NCBI GenBank assembly: GCA_030407315.1
Contig: JALQPE010000519.1
Location: 62,001 to 126,000, forward strand
Reading direction: 5' to 3'
Length of the DNA: 64,000 nucleotides
Origin: Asparagopsis taxiformis
Taxonomy: Eukaryota; Rhodophyta; Florideophyceae; Bonnemaisoniales; Bonnemaisoniaceae
The position numbers and the translations under genes were made by a program. Positions 18,093 to 28,600 of this stretch are shown here, piece by piece. Numbering within the stretch: the stretch's first letter is position 1; the number at the start of each line of letters is the position of its first letter. The notes under the pieces are model-generated. The model was not told the origin of the DNA and did not search any database. It saw only the letters and a list, made by a program, of their open reading frames with translations.

Positions 18093-18386
18093 GTAAACTC
18101 ACGTGGAATTTACGACTCCACTGAACAGTGTTTGCATCGCTCTTTTCTATCCTTCTAGGACGAATTAGCTTTAGCTATACAGCTCGACGGGTTACGTCTT
18201 TCGCTCCATCAATACGCACTTCGTGCGTGAGCACCCCGCCAACCTTCACCCGGTATTACGGGCAGACCTTTCGGGGTATACTCGTTATTGGCGGTTGACG
18301 CAAGATTCGCTTGCTCTACCACGCTACCGAGGCTCGGGACACCTGTAGGGTGGTTTTGCCGCTTTGCGGATTTTCTACCTACTACA
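18093..18386 (+). repeat. LTR of element A, second part
   Basis: Resumes the LTR interrupted at 4892. It aligns with 60150-60445 of LTR C (shared ACTGGAACAGTGTT-like, ACAGCTCGACGG, TACCGAGGCTCGGGACACCTGT and TTCTACCT segments) and ends CTACA. Confidence 0.85.
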
Positions 18387-19130
18387 CCGGTCACAGGAAA
18401 AGCTCCAAGGCTTCGTCAGAAGCACATCTCAGATGCACCAGAAGGTTTACCTGCTGTGACAGCATTGCCGAACCATCTGCTTGTGTTCGTTGCGTCAATG
18501 AAGAAGGACGGGTCTATGCTTCACAGATTGAGCGGGGTGCCTATGGACCAGTGGCCGGCCGAGGACATGCACTCGTTTTGGAGCATAGACCCGGACGCGA
18601 TTCTGGCTGCTGATGCCGCATTCTACGGTGTCTATGTTTCGCAATCGGAGGTAAGAGGTGGTGGGTTTGGCGTATTCGCGGCGAAGAAACTGAAGAAGGG
18701 GACGGTCATTGGCTGGTACAACGGGACGATTTTCTATGCGAAGATTCGAGACTCGGAACCGCAGAGATCAGTGATGTACGGCCCGGAAGGATTTGGGTGC
18801 ACAGGAGAGAGGTTCCAGGACTACAACATGGAATTGGAAACCACGTACATAGGGAGGGGTGCACCTGTTCGGAAGGTCTGGCTCGTTCCAGCGGTCTATA
18901 GTTGTACCAGCTACCTCAATGATTGTCGGGTCATTGACGGAACGGAGAAAGCGACCGAGGTGAGTCGAACACAGTCAGCCGAGTTTCGACAAGGCGATGC
19001 CATAGACAAACCGGACTTTGCTTCAAATATCAAGAATCCCCATGCTGTCAAGGTCGTTCTGACCAGAGACGTTGAAGCTGATGAGGAGATATTTGCTGAC
19101 TATGGTAGAAAATATTGGCCAGCTAACTGA
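18387..19130 (+). pseudogene. SET-domain protein, 5'-truncated by element A
   Basis: The open frame extends back into the LTR (18288), but homologous sequence begins at the LTR boundary. About 247 residues remain. They align in layout with the C-terminus of the methyltransferase-SET protein at 38032-41220: a shared P-x-GLP lead-in, a WP...W segment, then a SET domain with GGGFGVFAAKKLKKG, SYLNDCR (in place of the NHSC motif) and EIFADYG near the end. SET domains transfer methyl groups from S-adenosylmethionine to protein lysines, often histones. I infer that this is the tail of a second methyltransferase-SET gene whose N-terminal part lies beyond the 5' LTR of element A, outside the window. 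It is convergent with the ParB-like/dioxygenase gene at 20324-23979. Confidence 0.75.
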
Positions 19131-19407
19131 GCTACTTTGATAGATTTGATTAAACACGCATTGACAGAGACAATAGACTGTGCATCATCTTCCAAGAGCG
19201 CTAGATATTATAGACTACACTACAACAATCGTGACATGACTGCAGGAAGGCATCTGCGGCCTGGAGTGCAAACTATCCACTTTTCTACTGCTATACCTAT
19301 GGATACGAAAAGGAGAGAAACTAGAAAGATGTGAGTGAGAAATTGTGTAGCAACGCAGCATGTAGAACACCAGTAAGAGAGCGATGTAGGAGAAGCAGTC
19401 ACCCCAT
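19131..19407 (+). other. Intergenic, downstream of the SET remnant
   Basis: No gene or repeat recognised. Confidence 0.4.
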
Positions 19408-19831
19408 TACAGTGCGGGCCGTTTACCGGGGATGCTGACAGCAAAGTCATCGTTACGATGACTTTGCTGTAAGAAAACAAATCATTACAGCAGCCATGAT
19501 TTCTTTACCGGGTAAAAAAATTGTGGCCGCTGTAATGAAACGTTTTCTTACAGCAAAGTCATCGTAACGATGACTTTGCTGTAAGAAAGCAAATCATTAC
19601 AGCGGCCACAATTTTTTTACCCGGTAAAATTTCTTGCTGGTTTTTTACCCGGTAAAAAATTCTTTGGCCACTGCAAGGAAACGGTTCCTTACAGCAAATC
19701 ATTACAGCGGCCACAATTTTTTTACCCGGTAAAGAAATCGTGGCTGCTGTAATGTTTTCTTTTCTTACAGCAAAGTCATCGCAACGATGACTTTGCTGTA
19801 AGGAACCCTGGTAAACGGCTTCGGCTGTAAG
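19408..19831. repeat. Palindromic repeat cluster 1 (TTACAG...CTGTAA, MITE-like)
   Basis: Outer ends TTACAG and CTGTAA, each followed inward by GTTTACC and then GCTTACAGC-like motifs. Three near-perfect palindromes of about 38 bp (CAGCAAAGTCATCG / CGATGACTTTGCTG) centre near 19455, 19567 and 19783. Between them lie shorter palindromes TTTACCCGGTAAA and inverted GGCCGCTGTAATG blocks. The right-hand part and its flank (19805-19900) are an inverted copy of 24985-25080. Probably a fold-back or MITE-type element, or the subterminal array of a larger transposon. Confidence 0.8.
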
Positions 19832-20323
19832 CAGCAGGGAGTTTCGTCGTTCTCCCATCTTAGTAAAGGTGAGAAGCGAAGTGTGAAGTCGGGAAAACTG
19901 CTCAACAAAGGTCTGTACGGCTGTGAGCAGCTCTCAGGAGTATTTTACCTCACGTGGTCTCTGTTCAGGTTATACCCTGTATATATATAGGTAGCCTAGT
20001 GTAGGTGGGAAGATAGACGAAAATTCTACCAATAATTTATCACAGTGACGGCTCTCGTAGTCGAAATCTGCGCGTTGTCAAGGGTTGAAACTAGTCTCCC
20101 CCTACGGCCTAGCTAGTAAAATCATATAACGTCGTAGACTAATATTAAAAAGTAGCAAGCAACTTGCTTGCAGATTGAATCTGCTGAGTAGCACTAAACT
20201 ATGAGATGAAGGACAGATGTATAGATGAGAATTGAAAAGTGGGCTAAGGTAACAATGTTGAGATGAGAAAGACAGAACTTTATAGCAGGGAACATTAGTA
20301 TAGGTTTTAATACTTCTGATATG
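19832..20323 (+). other. Intergenic, nothing recognised apart from an inverted flank
   Basis: The first ~70 bases (GGGAGTTTCGTCG, GGTGAGAAG) are an inverted copy of the left flank of repeat cluster 3. The rest is AT-rich without a supported gene. Confidence 0.4.
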
Positions 20324-21775
20324 CTATCTATTGCTCCTATCGTACTTGTAATATTCGACGGTGTGGATGTGGTCCGTGAGGACGTCCTTCTCCGTCTTCA
20401 AGTAGATGTGGCCGCGCGTGGGCAGGCCATAGACTAGCTTTTCGCCCGCAGGAATATCTCCGCGCTTGAAGCCGACCCCGTAATGGTAAAGGTCACCGCG
20501 ACCAACCAATACGGAATAGGGTGGCACATACAGCCTATGAATGGGAACCTTCCACATATCGGCGTCCGGATTGGCCAGGCATACATGACTATAAGGGGCA
20601 GCTACTATAGAGAATCCATCTGCTCCGCTGGACATCATGAAATATAATGGAGACTCGGTAGGTCCTGCAACACGACTCGTTGATACCTTGAAGTCCGTGT
20701 GCCCATCCTGGTCCGCAGCCCCATCTGCTGTAAGAAGCAGCCGCAATCCTGTCTTCGGGAAGAAGACAGGATCATCACCCTCCATTCCCAACTTCAAGAA
20801 CTCCGCACAAACACCAAGAGCAAGCTCTGCCACCAACTTGTTCTTGTACATCTCCAAATTCCCCTCCTCCAACTTGTCGCACAACTCACGCCGCGGCAGA
20901 GAGAGGCGCCCACGACCACCATCTATGCGGTCCTTCGCATCACCCACGTTGTGGATGAACTGCCACGGCGAAGGATCGAAGCCGGGCTTTGCGAAAGCTG
21001 GCGGCTCGTCCTGTGGCTCCCTGTCGTCATCGTTAGAATCAGACTGCTGGGAGGGTTTTTCAACCTCCTCAACCAGCGGGAACTGCCTAGCGAAGTGACC
21101 GAACAGCTCATGCGTCGCACTCCCAGCCGTGGACGATTCCAACAAGCGTTCCAAAACAATAACCCCCAAGTTCTCCAGCAACGCCCGCTTCACCGCAAAG
21201 CACTGTTCCACGACCGTTTCCTCGGCTCCCGGCGATGCAGCTACCTGGAATGCTGCCGACCTCATTTCCGTCCGAACCGTCTCCACCGTCGTACTTTCCA
21301 TATAGTACTTCATCCGGCTGCCAGACGCAATTGCGCTGGGGAGAACGGCGGCCACATTCTCATCGACGATACTGTCGGGAATGGGATTCTCCTGGGCGTC
21401 GTCGAACTGGAGAACCGGCTCCCGAGAGCGACCTCGGGAAGCCGACTTGGATTTCTTTGACGACGACTTTGATGAAGTCTCACCGAGACTTCTCTTTTTG
21501 GTAGAAGGCTCGGGCGTCGCAGAAGGCGCATCCAAGTTATGCTTCCCGAGGATGGAGTTTTCACCCGCATCCTCGGGGGCGCTCTCCAGCTCGACGACCT
21601 CCACAGCACCACCCGCCGTTCCACCACGACCGGAACGACTCGCTTGCAGGCGGGTACTCCTCCTGGGCATCACTTTCCTCCCAGAAGTTTCCACTCCGGG
21701 CGGTGCAGAATCACTGACTTCAATGACATCTTCGTCAGGATCTGCACCGCCCTTCGCACTGCTGCCCTCGACCAC
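20324..21775 (-). CDS. 2OG/Fe(II) dioxygenase-like C-terminal part of ParB-like fusion gene P1
   Basis: The frame is 483 codons from a GTG; upstream codons are open to a stop at about 22103, so this is not a true start. An Arg/Ser/Pro-rich linker comes first. The C-terminal ~330 residues match the ends of the genes at 25661-28819 and 30992-35134: MKYYMES start, a GLRLLLTA strand, then an HxD pair (H359, D361), a distal His in LYHYGVG (H431) and an Arg in GLPTRGHIYL. This H-x-D...H...R order is the iron and 2-oxoglutarate binding signature of non-heme dioxygenases, some of which (TET/JBP, AlkB) oxidise DNA bases. I infer it is the end of one gene starting at 23979, broken by frame changes. The substrate is unknown. 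Confidence 0.65.
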   Translation of the reverse strand: MVEGSSAKGGADPDEDVIEVSDSAPPGVETSGRKVMPRRSTRLQASRSGRGGTAGGAVEVVELESAPEDAGENSILGKHNLDAPSATPEPSTKKRSLGETSSKSSSKKSKSASRGRSREPVLQFDDAQENPIPDSIVDENVAAVLPSAIASGSRMKYYMESTTVETVRTEMRSAAFQVAASPGAEETVVEQCFAVKRALLENLGVIVLERLLESSTAGSATHELFGHFARQFPLVEEVEKPSQQSDSNDDDREPQDEPPAFAKPGFDPSPWQFIHNVGDAKDRIDGGRGRLSLPRRELCDKLEEGNLEMYKNKLVAELALGVCAEFLKLGMEGDDPVFFPKTGLRLLLTADGAADQDGHTDFKVSTSRVAGPTESPLYFMMSSGADGFSIVAAPYSHVCLANPDADMWKVPIHRLYVPPYSVLVGRGDLYHYGVGFKRGDIPAGEKLVYGLPTRGHIYLKTEKDVLTDHIHTVEYYKYDRSNR

Positions 21776-22099
21776 ATTCTCGGGAGTAGGGCCCTCCGTC
21801 GAAATCCTCGCAACCGTCTTCTGTCCAACCCCACCGGATGGTGAAGGGACGAAACTGTCATCGCTGGAGCTTCCCGAACTGCTAGCAGATGCAGAACGGG
21901 AAGCTTCGACAGCGGGGGCCGGAGCAGCAGGGTGCTGCTCGGCAGCCGGAGTCGCAGGCTCAGGCTGCGAAGCCGGTGAGACCTGCTCCTGCGAGGCTTG
22001 GACAGGACGGTTGGGGGTACCAGTCCCGGCGTGGGAAACTGGACCAGAGCGTTCGCTGCCATCCTGGGGACCACGCGCAGTCGGCTTGACCGGGGACCG

Positions 22100-22466
22100 G
22101 GGTCACCGCAGGGGAGGATGCCGACACGGCAGGGGTAGAGACAGGAACAGGGGCAACCTCGGAATCGCTGGAAGATTCCAGTTGAGGTGGTGGGGGCAAA
22201 GGGATGGAGGATGAAGGGATGGGCAAGGAATTGGAAGAGGAAGGGATGGGGGCATCATCACCACATGTGGCTGGGAGCGCAGCATGTGGGATGTCTGGGT
22301 ACATCGCGTGAAAGCGTTTCCGCATAATCATGTCGCGGTACCCAGTGACGCGCAGGAGCATTTTCCTGGCGTCCTTCCCGAAGACAGACTTCTTACGGGG
22401 AAAAATGGTCTCGTAACTGTAACCATCGGGGGGGGGCCTTCCTTGGGACGGAAGTCTGCCCAACAC
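22100..22466 (-). other. Middle segment of P1 in a shifted frame
   Basis: Between the two main parts of P1 the plausible coding frame is displaced by one base. It carries a basic helix-like stretch (RKMLLRVTGYRDMIMRKRF) and then a Pro/Ser linker. It is entered at the G9 run at 22428 and left near 22090-22102. The two shifts compensate each other, which fits homopolymer error or slippage better than random decay. Confidence 0.5.
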
Positions 22467-23851
22467 CCCTTCTTGGGGACCATCTGAGCAAGAACTTCGA
22501 CAACGCGCGAGCGAATGTCGAAGCTCTTGCTCGGGTCACCCACGCTGGGAATTGAGCCATCCAGCATCCTCATCACATCCGACACGTTCCAGTACTCGGC
22601 CACCTCCTTCACGTACCCGAAGATTTCCAACAAACCAGCAATCCATTCCTGCCCAATGGTACCAACCGAGTACGGTTTCAGCCCGGCCGACCGACGGCTA
22701 CAAGTGTAGCGCGCCGTCATCTCCAGGATGAAACACTTCTGTACATCCGGAGCACTCCTGAACGACCCATTGAACAACAAGTTCACCGTACACCCAGCCA
22801 GATCCTCTGTGGAAGAAAATTGAACGAACTCCGGCCTGTTCGGGATGCTCGACCAGTATTTGAAAGCAGGGCTTTCAATGGTCTTGAACCCTCGGGCGAT
22901 CGAGACGTAGCGCATGAGCTGTCTCGGACGAATCCAGCTCAGCGCTTTCCGTTCTTTAATGTACTGAACGGTCGGCTCGATCTTCTTCTTTCCCAGGCGG
23001 TGGATATTGATGAACTCCATCACAGAGCACACATTGTCAGCAACTGTTACCTCGCTGACATTGTGGGTGTGGAAGTTCATCAGCCGTGAAAGCGGGAGTA
23101 CTTCTTCGGAGCAGAAGACATCCCGGCCAAGCCGAGTCGGTGGGAGGAGAAAGTCGACTGGAATAGTTCCAAAGCGACGGTAGATGTCAGACTTGACAAA
23201 CTCCTCCCACTCTGGACTGTCCTTCGCAGGAGCAGGTCCAGCCGACTCGAGAATGGCCTTCAACGCGGTCACTCGGTGAGATCCATCGACGTATTGCAGT
23301 CGGACTTTGGCATTGGAATCAATCACCTCGCAGACGGACACGCGTGAAGCAATCACGGAAAATCCCAGAGTGAGAAACGTTTTCTTCAACTCATCAACGC
23401 GATGCGGCCTGACCACCCTGGACACGACTGCCGGAGGAGAAACATCCAGAGGGGAAATGAAGACTGGAATGTTTCGGCAGCTCTCCGGACTTATGTCGTA
23501 GTCCACATCCACCGGGATGGGCACTGTGCCAGGGTAGGCCAGCCTGGTGCTGCGGAGAGGCTTGTTCGGTACGATGTCACGAGCGTTGTGATCATCGACC
23601 TTCTCCGCATCCTCTGCCAAGTCGCTGCCGGACGCGATGATCATGTCCGGAGCAGGCGAGCTAGGCAGAGGAGCACCAGATCCCTCGACGGCTGGCGCCG
23701 CTTTGGCAGATTGAGCCGGAAGCGGAGTTGCGGGAACGCCAGCGTCGATTGTCGGGACAACCGCGGGATCGGAAGCGGAAGGGGGGGAGGGGACGGGCTT
23801 AGGTGCTGGGCTGAGCTGGGTCAGCGCTGCAGCAGCTTCGCAAACGTCCAT
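22328..23851 (-). CDS. ParB/sulfiredoxin-like N-terminal part of fusion gene P1
   Basis: After a Pro/Ala-rich lead, residues about 145-210 show a ParB/Srx-type domain: VVRPHRVDELKKTFLTLGF, then VDGSHRVTAL (G190-R193). This fold includes ParB CTP-dependent DNA clamps, sulfiredoxin and DndB-like (DGQHR) proteins. A conserved helical region follows (about 260-450; HNVSEVTVADNVCSVMEF), shared with the other two family members. At a run of nine G (22428-22436) the natural reading switches to another frame that continues to about 22100 and then rejoins the 20324-21775 frame. The true start is probably the ATG at 23977-23979 (MAQQSPNAFD), followed by an SP-repeat tract and a further shift at a G6 run near 23862. 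Confidence 0.65.
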   Translation of the reverse strand: MDVCEAAAALTQLSPAPKPVPSPPSASDPAVVPTIDAGVPATPLPAQSAKAAPAVEGSGAPLPSSPAPDMIIASGSDLAEDAEKVDDHNARDIVPNKPLRSTRLAYPGTVPIPVDVDYDISPESCRNIPVFISPLDVSPPAVVSRVVRPHRVDELKKTFLTLGFSVIASRVSVCEVIDSNAKVRLQYVDGSHRVTALKAILESAGPAPAKDSPEWEEFVKSDIYRRFGTIPVDFLLPPTRLGRDVFCSEEVLPLSRLMNFHTHNVSEVTVADNVCSVMEFINIHRLGKKKIEPTVQYIKERKALSWIRPRQLMRYVSIARGFKTIESPAFKYWSSIPNRPEFVQFSSTEDLAGCTVNLLFNGSFRSAPDVQKCFILEMTARYTCSRRSAGLKPYSVGTIGQEWIAGLLEIFGYVKEVAEYWNVSDVMRMLDGSIPSVGDPSKSFDIRSRVVEVLAQMVPKKGCWADFRPKEGPPPMVTVTRPFFPVRSLSSGRTPGKCSCASLGTAT

Positions 23852-24185
23852 GGGGACAGGGGGGCCAGAGAAGGAGAAGGAGAGGGAGAAGGAGAGGGAG
23901 AAGGAGTGGGAGAATCGTTGTCACGGCGGCTGGCAGAGCGCACCTGGCGGTCGAAAGCGTTGGGGGATTGTTGAGCCATTGCTTTGGTGAAGAAATGAGG
24001 AAAGAAGAGTGAAAGATTGAGAAAGAGAGAAGAAGATCTGAACGACAAGCTGTTTTGCTACGTAAGCTGAGTAAGATAGGCGAAACTTAGAGAACTGACA
24101 TATTCCTATTAGTATACACCCTGGTAATGATATTCAGCGGTTGACCAATCCGAACCTTCCACATCACTTTTCGTTGTACGACAAT
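23852..24185 (-). other. Probable 5' end and upstream region of P1
   Basis: Contains the likely start at 23979, a GAGAAG/GAGGGA purine repeat (about 23869-23912, encoding an SP-repeat on the minus strand) and an AT-rich upstream region. No clear promoter motif seen. Confidence 0.4.
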
Positions 24186-24187
24186 TA

Positions 24188-24506
24188 CAGCTCAGGCAGT
24201 TTACCAAGGATCCTTACAGCAAAACCATCGTTACGATGACTTTGCTGTAAGGAAAGGTTTCATTACAGAGGCCAGGAATTTTTTTACCGGGTAAAGAAAT
24301 CATGGCTATTGTAATGTTTTGTTTCCTGACAGCAAAGTCATCGTTACGATGACTTTGCTGTAAGAAAACGTTTTCATTACAGCGGCCAGGAATTTTTTTA
24401 CCGGGTAAAGAAATCATGGCCACTGTAATGAAACCTTTCCTTACAGCAAAGTCATCGTAACGATGACTTTGCTGTAAGCATCCCTGGTAAACTGCTCCAT
24501 CTGTAA
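24188..24506. repeat. Palindromic repeat cluster 2 (TTACAG...CTGTAA, MITE-like)
   Basis: A self-contained unit of about 320 bp. Left end TTACAGCTCAGGCAGTTTACC; the right end is the near inverted copy GGTAAACTGCTCCATCTGTAA. Three palindromes centred near 24232, 24345 and 24459 give a spacing of about 113 bp, with TTTACCGGGTAAA between them. Same family as clusters 1, 3 and 4. Confidence 0.8.
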
Positions 24507-25046
24507 GCCGTTGGTCTCAACCCTCGCTCTCATTTCTGTTGTCCTCCTTCATTATCTCCACCTACCTTCCCCCTACACACCACGTCTCTAATGTCACTCT
24601 GCCCACCCTTTGGTGCATGAAATATTTTCTTACCACTGCCATAGTCTACACATACTGCTGCCTTCATACTTCTGCATGCCTACCCTTCAATCTTTCTTCC
24701 ATCTTTCTCTACCGTGCTAGGCTTAGACCATGCTCTGTGCACATCTGACTTACTTAATATCATTGTATAGTTAGAAACTAGAATAATATTACATCACTAG
24801 AGTACACTGCAAATGTTAGTAACTATGGTTGGTGTGGTACACAACACCCTACCTCCTTCATGAGTAAACTTTGCGCACAGAACCGTTCAATACCAGGTAG
24901 TGCAGCCAGCGCAAACCAGGCTTGCACGACGCAGAGTGCTCCCCAGAGCCGTCAACAGCCGCCCAAACCATCGTTGTACGATGTTCCCGGCTCCACACTT
25001 CCCTTCTCACCCTTCCCAGGGTGGGAGACGGACGAAACTCCCAACC
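24507..25046 (+). other. Intergenic between repeat clusters 2 and 3
   Basis: No supported gene. The last ~60 bases are the inverted counterpart of the right flank of cluster 1. Confidence 0.4.
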
Positions 25047-25281
25047 GCTTACAGCCGAAGCCGTTTACCCGGGATGCTTACAGCAAAGTCATCGTTACGA
25101 CGACTTTGCTGTAAGGAAAGGTTTGATTACAGTGGTGAGAAAATTTTACCGGGTAAAAAATCAGCAAGAATTTTTTACCCGGTAAAAAATTGTGGCCGCT
25201 GTAATGATTTGATTTCTTACAGCAAAGTCATCGTTACGATGACTTTGCTGTCAGCACCCCAGCGAAACTGCATCATCTGTA
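25047..25281. repeat. Palindromic repeat cluster 3 (TTACAG...CTGTAA)
   Basis: Two palindromes (centres near 25097 and 25235) with TTTTTTACCCGGTAAAAAAT between them. Its left end and flank (24985-25080) are inverted relative to the right end and flank of cluster 1. Clusters 1 and 3 therefore bracket gene P1 as an inverted pair about 5.9 kb apart. Confidence 0.75.
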
Positions 25282-25660
25282 AGCCTTCCTCACCTCAATG
25301 TTGCAACCAAAGACGACTGCGATATTACCTTGTTCTATTCTAGTAGTGCCCGCCATAGTTTCCTCCCCTTCTCATATTAAATTGAGTATTGTATATCTCC
25401 TGACCCGTCTACATACGCAGACGTCATGTACTAGCCTAAGTTTCATCGTTTACTTGAGGGCGGCCTTGATGCCTGCCATAGAATGCTATTAAGAACTAAT
25501 TTCATCAGATATCTAAACGCTCCCAGTAGTTGACATTGAAGGGAGGCTGTAGCAACTTCTCCCTGGAAGTTCGCAGTGATAGATGGGACCGGATAGGATG
25601 CTGGTACCTCACCGAAGAACGACCCTCTGCGAATCCCATTCCTCCGTGATACACGTCCGT
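25282..25660 (-). other. Decayed 3' continuation of gene P2
   Basis: On the minus strand below the stop at 25661-25663 the frame continues as DVYHGGMGFAEG. This resembles DLYHYGVGFKRG of P1 and holds the expected distal iron ligand (His codon at 25646-25648). It then shifts frame (GEVPASYPVPS resembling GEKLVYGLPT). The true 3' end of P2 thus lies here but is broken. Confidence 0.55.
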
Positions 25661-28600
25661 TCAGCATACAAGCAGGGAATACGGTGGGATGCGCACGTTC
25701 GTCACTGGCACGCGGTACTTGTCTTTCGCTGGATGACTTAGGCACACATGGCTGAACTTGGCGATACGAATGATGAACCCATCCGCACCAGCAGCCATCA
25801 TGAAATATGATGGCGAGTTGAGAAGACCAGTTCCAGTTCCCTCACGGACGGGAACATCGGTATGCATAAGTTGCTCCTGACTACCTTCTGCGGTCAAAAT
25901 CAGACGAAGACCCGTTTCTGGAAAAACCACCGCTTCTTCTCTTCCAAACCCGAGCTTCAGGTTCTCCGCACAAATCGCCTTACCTAGCTCCAGAATCAGC
26001 TTGTTCCTGTACTGCCGCGCGCTTTCTTGCTCAAGGTCATCGCAGATGCTTTTCCGGTCAGTCTTGAATACACCAGTGCTGTCTCTCGGTCGAAGTGGTT
26101 TCCACGGGTTCTTCTCACTTGCACTTGAGCCACTTGTAGTACCTTGGAATGTGCTGGCCATCTGTGTGAATAACTCGTGCGTAGCTGCTCCCACTGTAGT
26201 AGAAGAGAAAATGTCTTGCAACACCACGTAACCAAGCTCGTCGATCATTCTTCTCTGGTAGCTGAAGTATTGTTGGCTTTCACAAGAACCGAGGGGACAT
26301 ACCAAAGTAGAGTAGCCTGCAGCTGCTTCCATTATCTCCGTCCGGATTGTATCAATGTCTTCTTCTGTGATATAATACTTCATTCTCGAGTTGGAAGGAA
26401 CGCATAAAGGCAGCTTCTCAGGTATCTCCTCTGCAAATGTGCGGTCTGGAAGGGAGTTTTCTTGCTCGTCAGTGAAGAGTGGTGCTTCTTCTCCAGTCGT
26501 TCGTTTTCTTGCATTGACTCTACTCTTCTTTTCCCGGGGAGGCCCAATCTCAATGTTGTCATCCGGCGTATTGGGCTCAGAAAACTTCGCGCTAGTATCT
26601 TCCCTTCTTCGCTTCTTATGCAACCTGGACTCGTTTTCATCGCCGCTTCCACCAGAACTCCCGCTTCTTCCCGAATTCTCCTTGTCCGCTTCTGCCGGGC
26701 TAGTGCTGTTAGTTTCTGGTGTCCTGATTCGAAGTTTCAATATCACAGAGCGGTTCTGCGCATCTCCAGCTTGTTGTCCAGGCGTGTCTATGTCCATGCG
26801 ACCACTATTGTCCAAGTTGATATCCAGACTTTGCGTATCGCCGCTTGGTTTCCTTCCCTGAGGAAGATCTTCTCTGACAATCCTTCCCGGCGAATTATCC
26901 CTGGCACGACTTTCCCGCTCTGCCCTTGAAGCTGAAAGACGTTCCTGTTCTTTTTGGAGAACAGCAAGACGTTCTGCTTCCCTCTTCTCAGCTGCTGCAA
27001 GACGCGTGGCAGGACGTTCCTGTCCTCCCTCTTTTGCTGCGGCAGGATGGTCTTCTGCTTCTTTCGGGGTTCTCAGAAGTGCCTCTTCTATTGCTTTCGT
27101 CGCGACAGCAGGAATCACTTCTTCAGCCACCACATTTGGAGTAATTTCCTGTTCTTCCTCCACAACAGCAGAAACTTCCTGCTCTACTTGGGCTTCGGCA
27201 GATACTCCTTCTTCTGCTTGAACAGGACCAGGAGTTTCCACCGTTTCCTTCTCTGTAGAATTATTTCCCTGTTCTGCGGCAGTAGGTGCTTCTTCGTCTT
27301 CTGCTTTGGCGCCAGCAACAAGTGCTTTTTCTATTTCTCCGGGGGTCATGCGATTCCGTTCCCTCTCCTCCTCCGCTTTCGTCTCCTGCATTGCCTTTGT
27401 CCCGGTAGCAAATTCCAGTTTGTCGTAAAAACTGTTTGTAAACATCCCGTTCTTGGTTCTCAGACTGCTTCTGTCTACCACGTCGTCATGAAAGTCGGCA
27501 AGGACGAATACAATGCGTTCTCCAATGCGATGATCATTATCCCCGACCTCCTTCGCGTTTTCTGCTGCCAAATCCGTTCGCACGAATTCCTCCATCGTTG
27601 CAGAGTTCAACCACTTGCGGACGACCTCTGCCATATCATAGATGGCCAACAGAGCCAGTAGCCAAGTGCGCATCGTGAACGGGCTTCCGCTTCCGATATT
27701 TCTGACAAGTCCTCTCTTCCTCCTCATCCTTGTCCACGACGCTGTCATCTCGAGCACAAACCACTGGAACCACTCCTTATCGCGCGTCCCGCGTCCGTCC
27801 GTGCCATTGCGGAATATTGCGTTATTGACAAGATCGAGCACGCACCCGTACATATCGGCAGAGTCAATTCGAGAAAAGTCCGGATCTCTTCCCTCGGTTC
27901 TTGCATCCTCGATTTCTCTGTTCCTATCCAAAGCATTGTAAACGCTAGGGATAGAGCTCCAGTACACGAAAGCAACGCTGTCTGTGCGATTGAACCCCTT
28001 CGCAATGTTGATGTACTGCCTATACGAGTTCTCCGAACGGTTCCTGTCGGACGGCAGAATATAGCTCACTTCTTTCAGAATAGGAATAAGCCGGACAACA
28101 GGAAGATCCATCTGGTTGGAAAACCTGAGAAACTCTATGACCGCACAGACATTGTCGGCAATGCTCACAGAAGCCACATCGTGAGTTTGTATATTGGCTT
28201 CGAGAGACAGTTTCAGAACCTCCAGCGCATCGAAAATTAGACGCCCGTTCGGCGCAATCAACTGTTGTACCCAAACCAATTCCAAGGAATCCCTGTTCTT
28301 TCCTGAGTACTTCTCCAGGCATAGTTGCAGAGCAGCTATGCGATGAGAGCCATCGATGCAGTAAAACTCGTCTCCTTCGTTATCTTCCATTTTGCAGACT
28401 GTAATCATAGTTCCAGTGGTAGAGAAACCTCTATCCATGAAAATGCTGGCCAGTTCGTTTACACGACCCGGTCGCACCAAACGGGAGGTCACTGTCGGAA
28501 ACTTCACTTTGCGAGGATCAACTTGCACTTTAGAAGAGCTGTACTGAGCAATAGTGATGCTTTTCTCTTCAGCAGAAGGAGAATTGCTCTTCTCCGCTGT

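Larger units (their letters stand above)
1..18386 (+). mobile_element. Ty3/Gypsy retrotransposon A, 3' part, interrupted by G1
   Basis: Only the 3' half lies in the window. From left to right it has the C-terminal chromodomain of pol, a spacer, a long antisense ORF, a polypurine tract (AGGAGGGGG, about 4515-4523) and an LTR starting TGTCATACC at 4526. The LTR is split by element G1 at 4892 and resumes at 18093, ending CTACA at 18386. Removing G1 and one TSD copy gives an LTR of about 661 bp, matching LTR C at 59761-60445 in start, TATA box and end. The element ends inside a truncated SET-domain gene, so its right target duplication should be CCGGT at 18387-18391. The 5' LTR and most of pol lie left of the window. 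Confidence 0.85.

Noticed and set aside
21381..22214. 277-codon plus-strand open frame
   Set aside because: Mirror of the Pro/Ser/Glu-rich linker of P1 on the other strand; no features of its own.
19408..25281. Regularly spaced repeats that might suggest a CRISPR array
   Set aside because: The repeats are palindromes with related, not unique, spacers, sit in a eukaryotic TE-rich context and have no cas genes.
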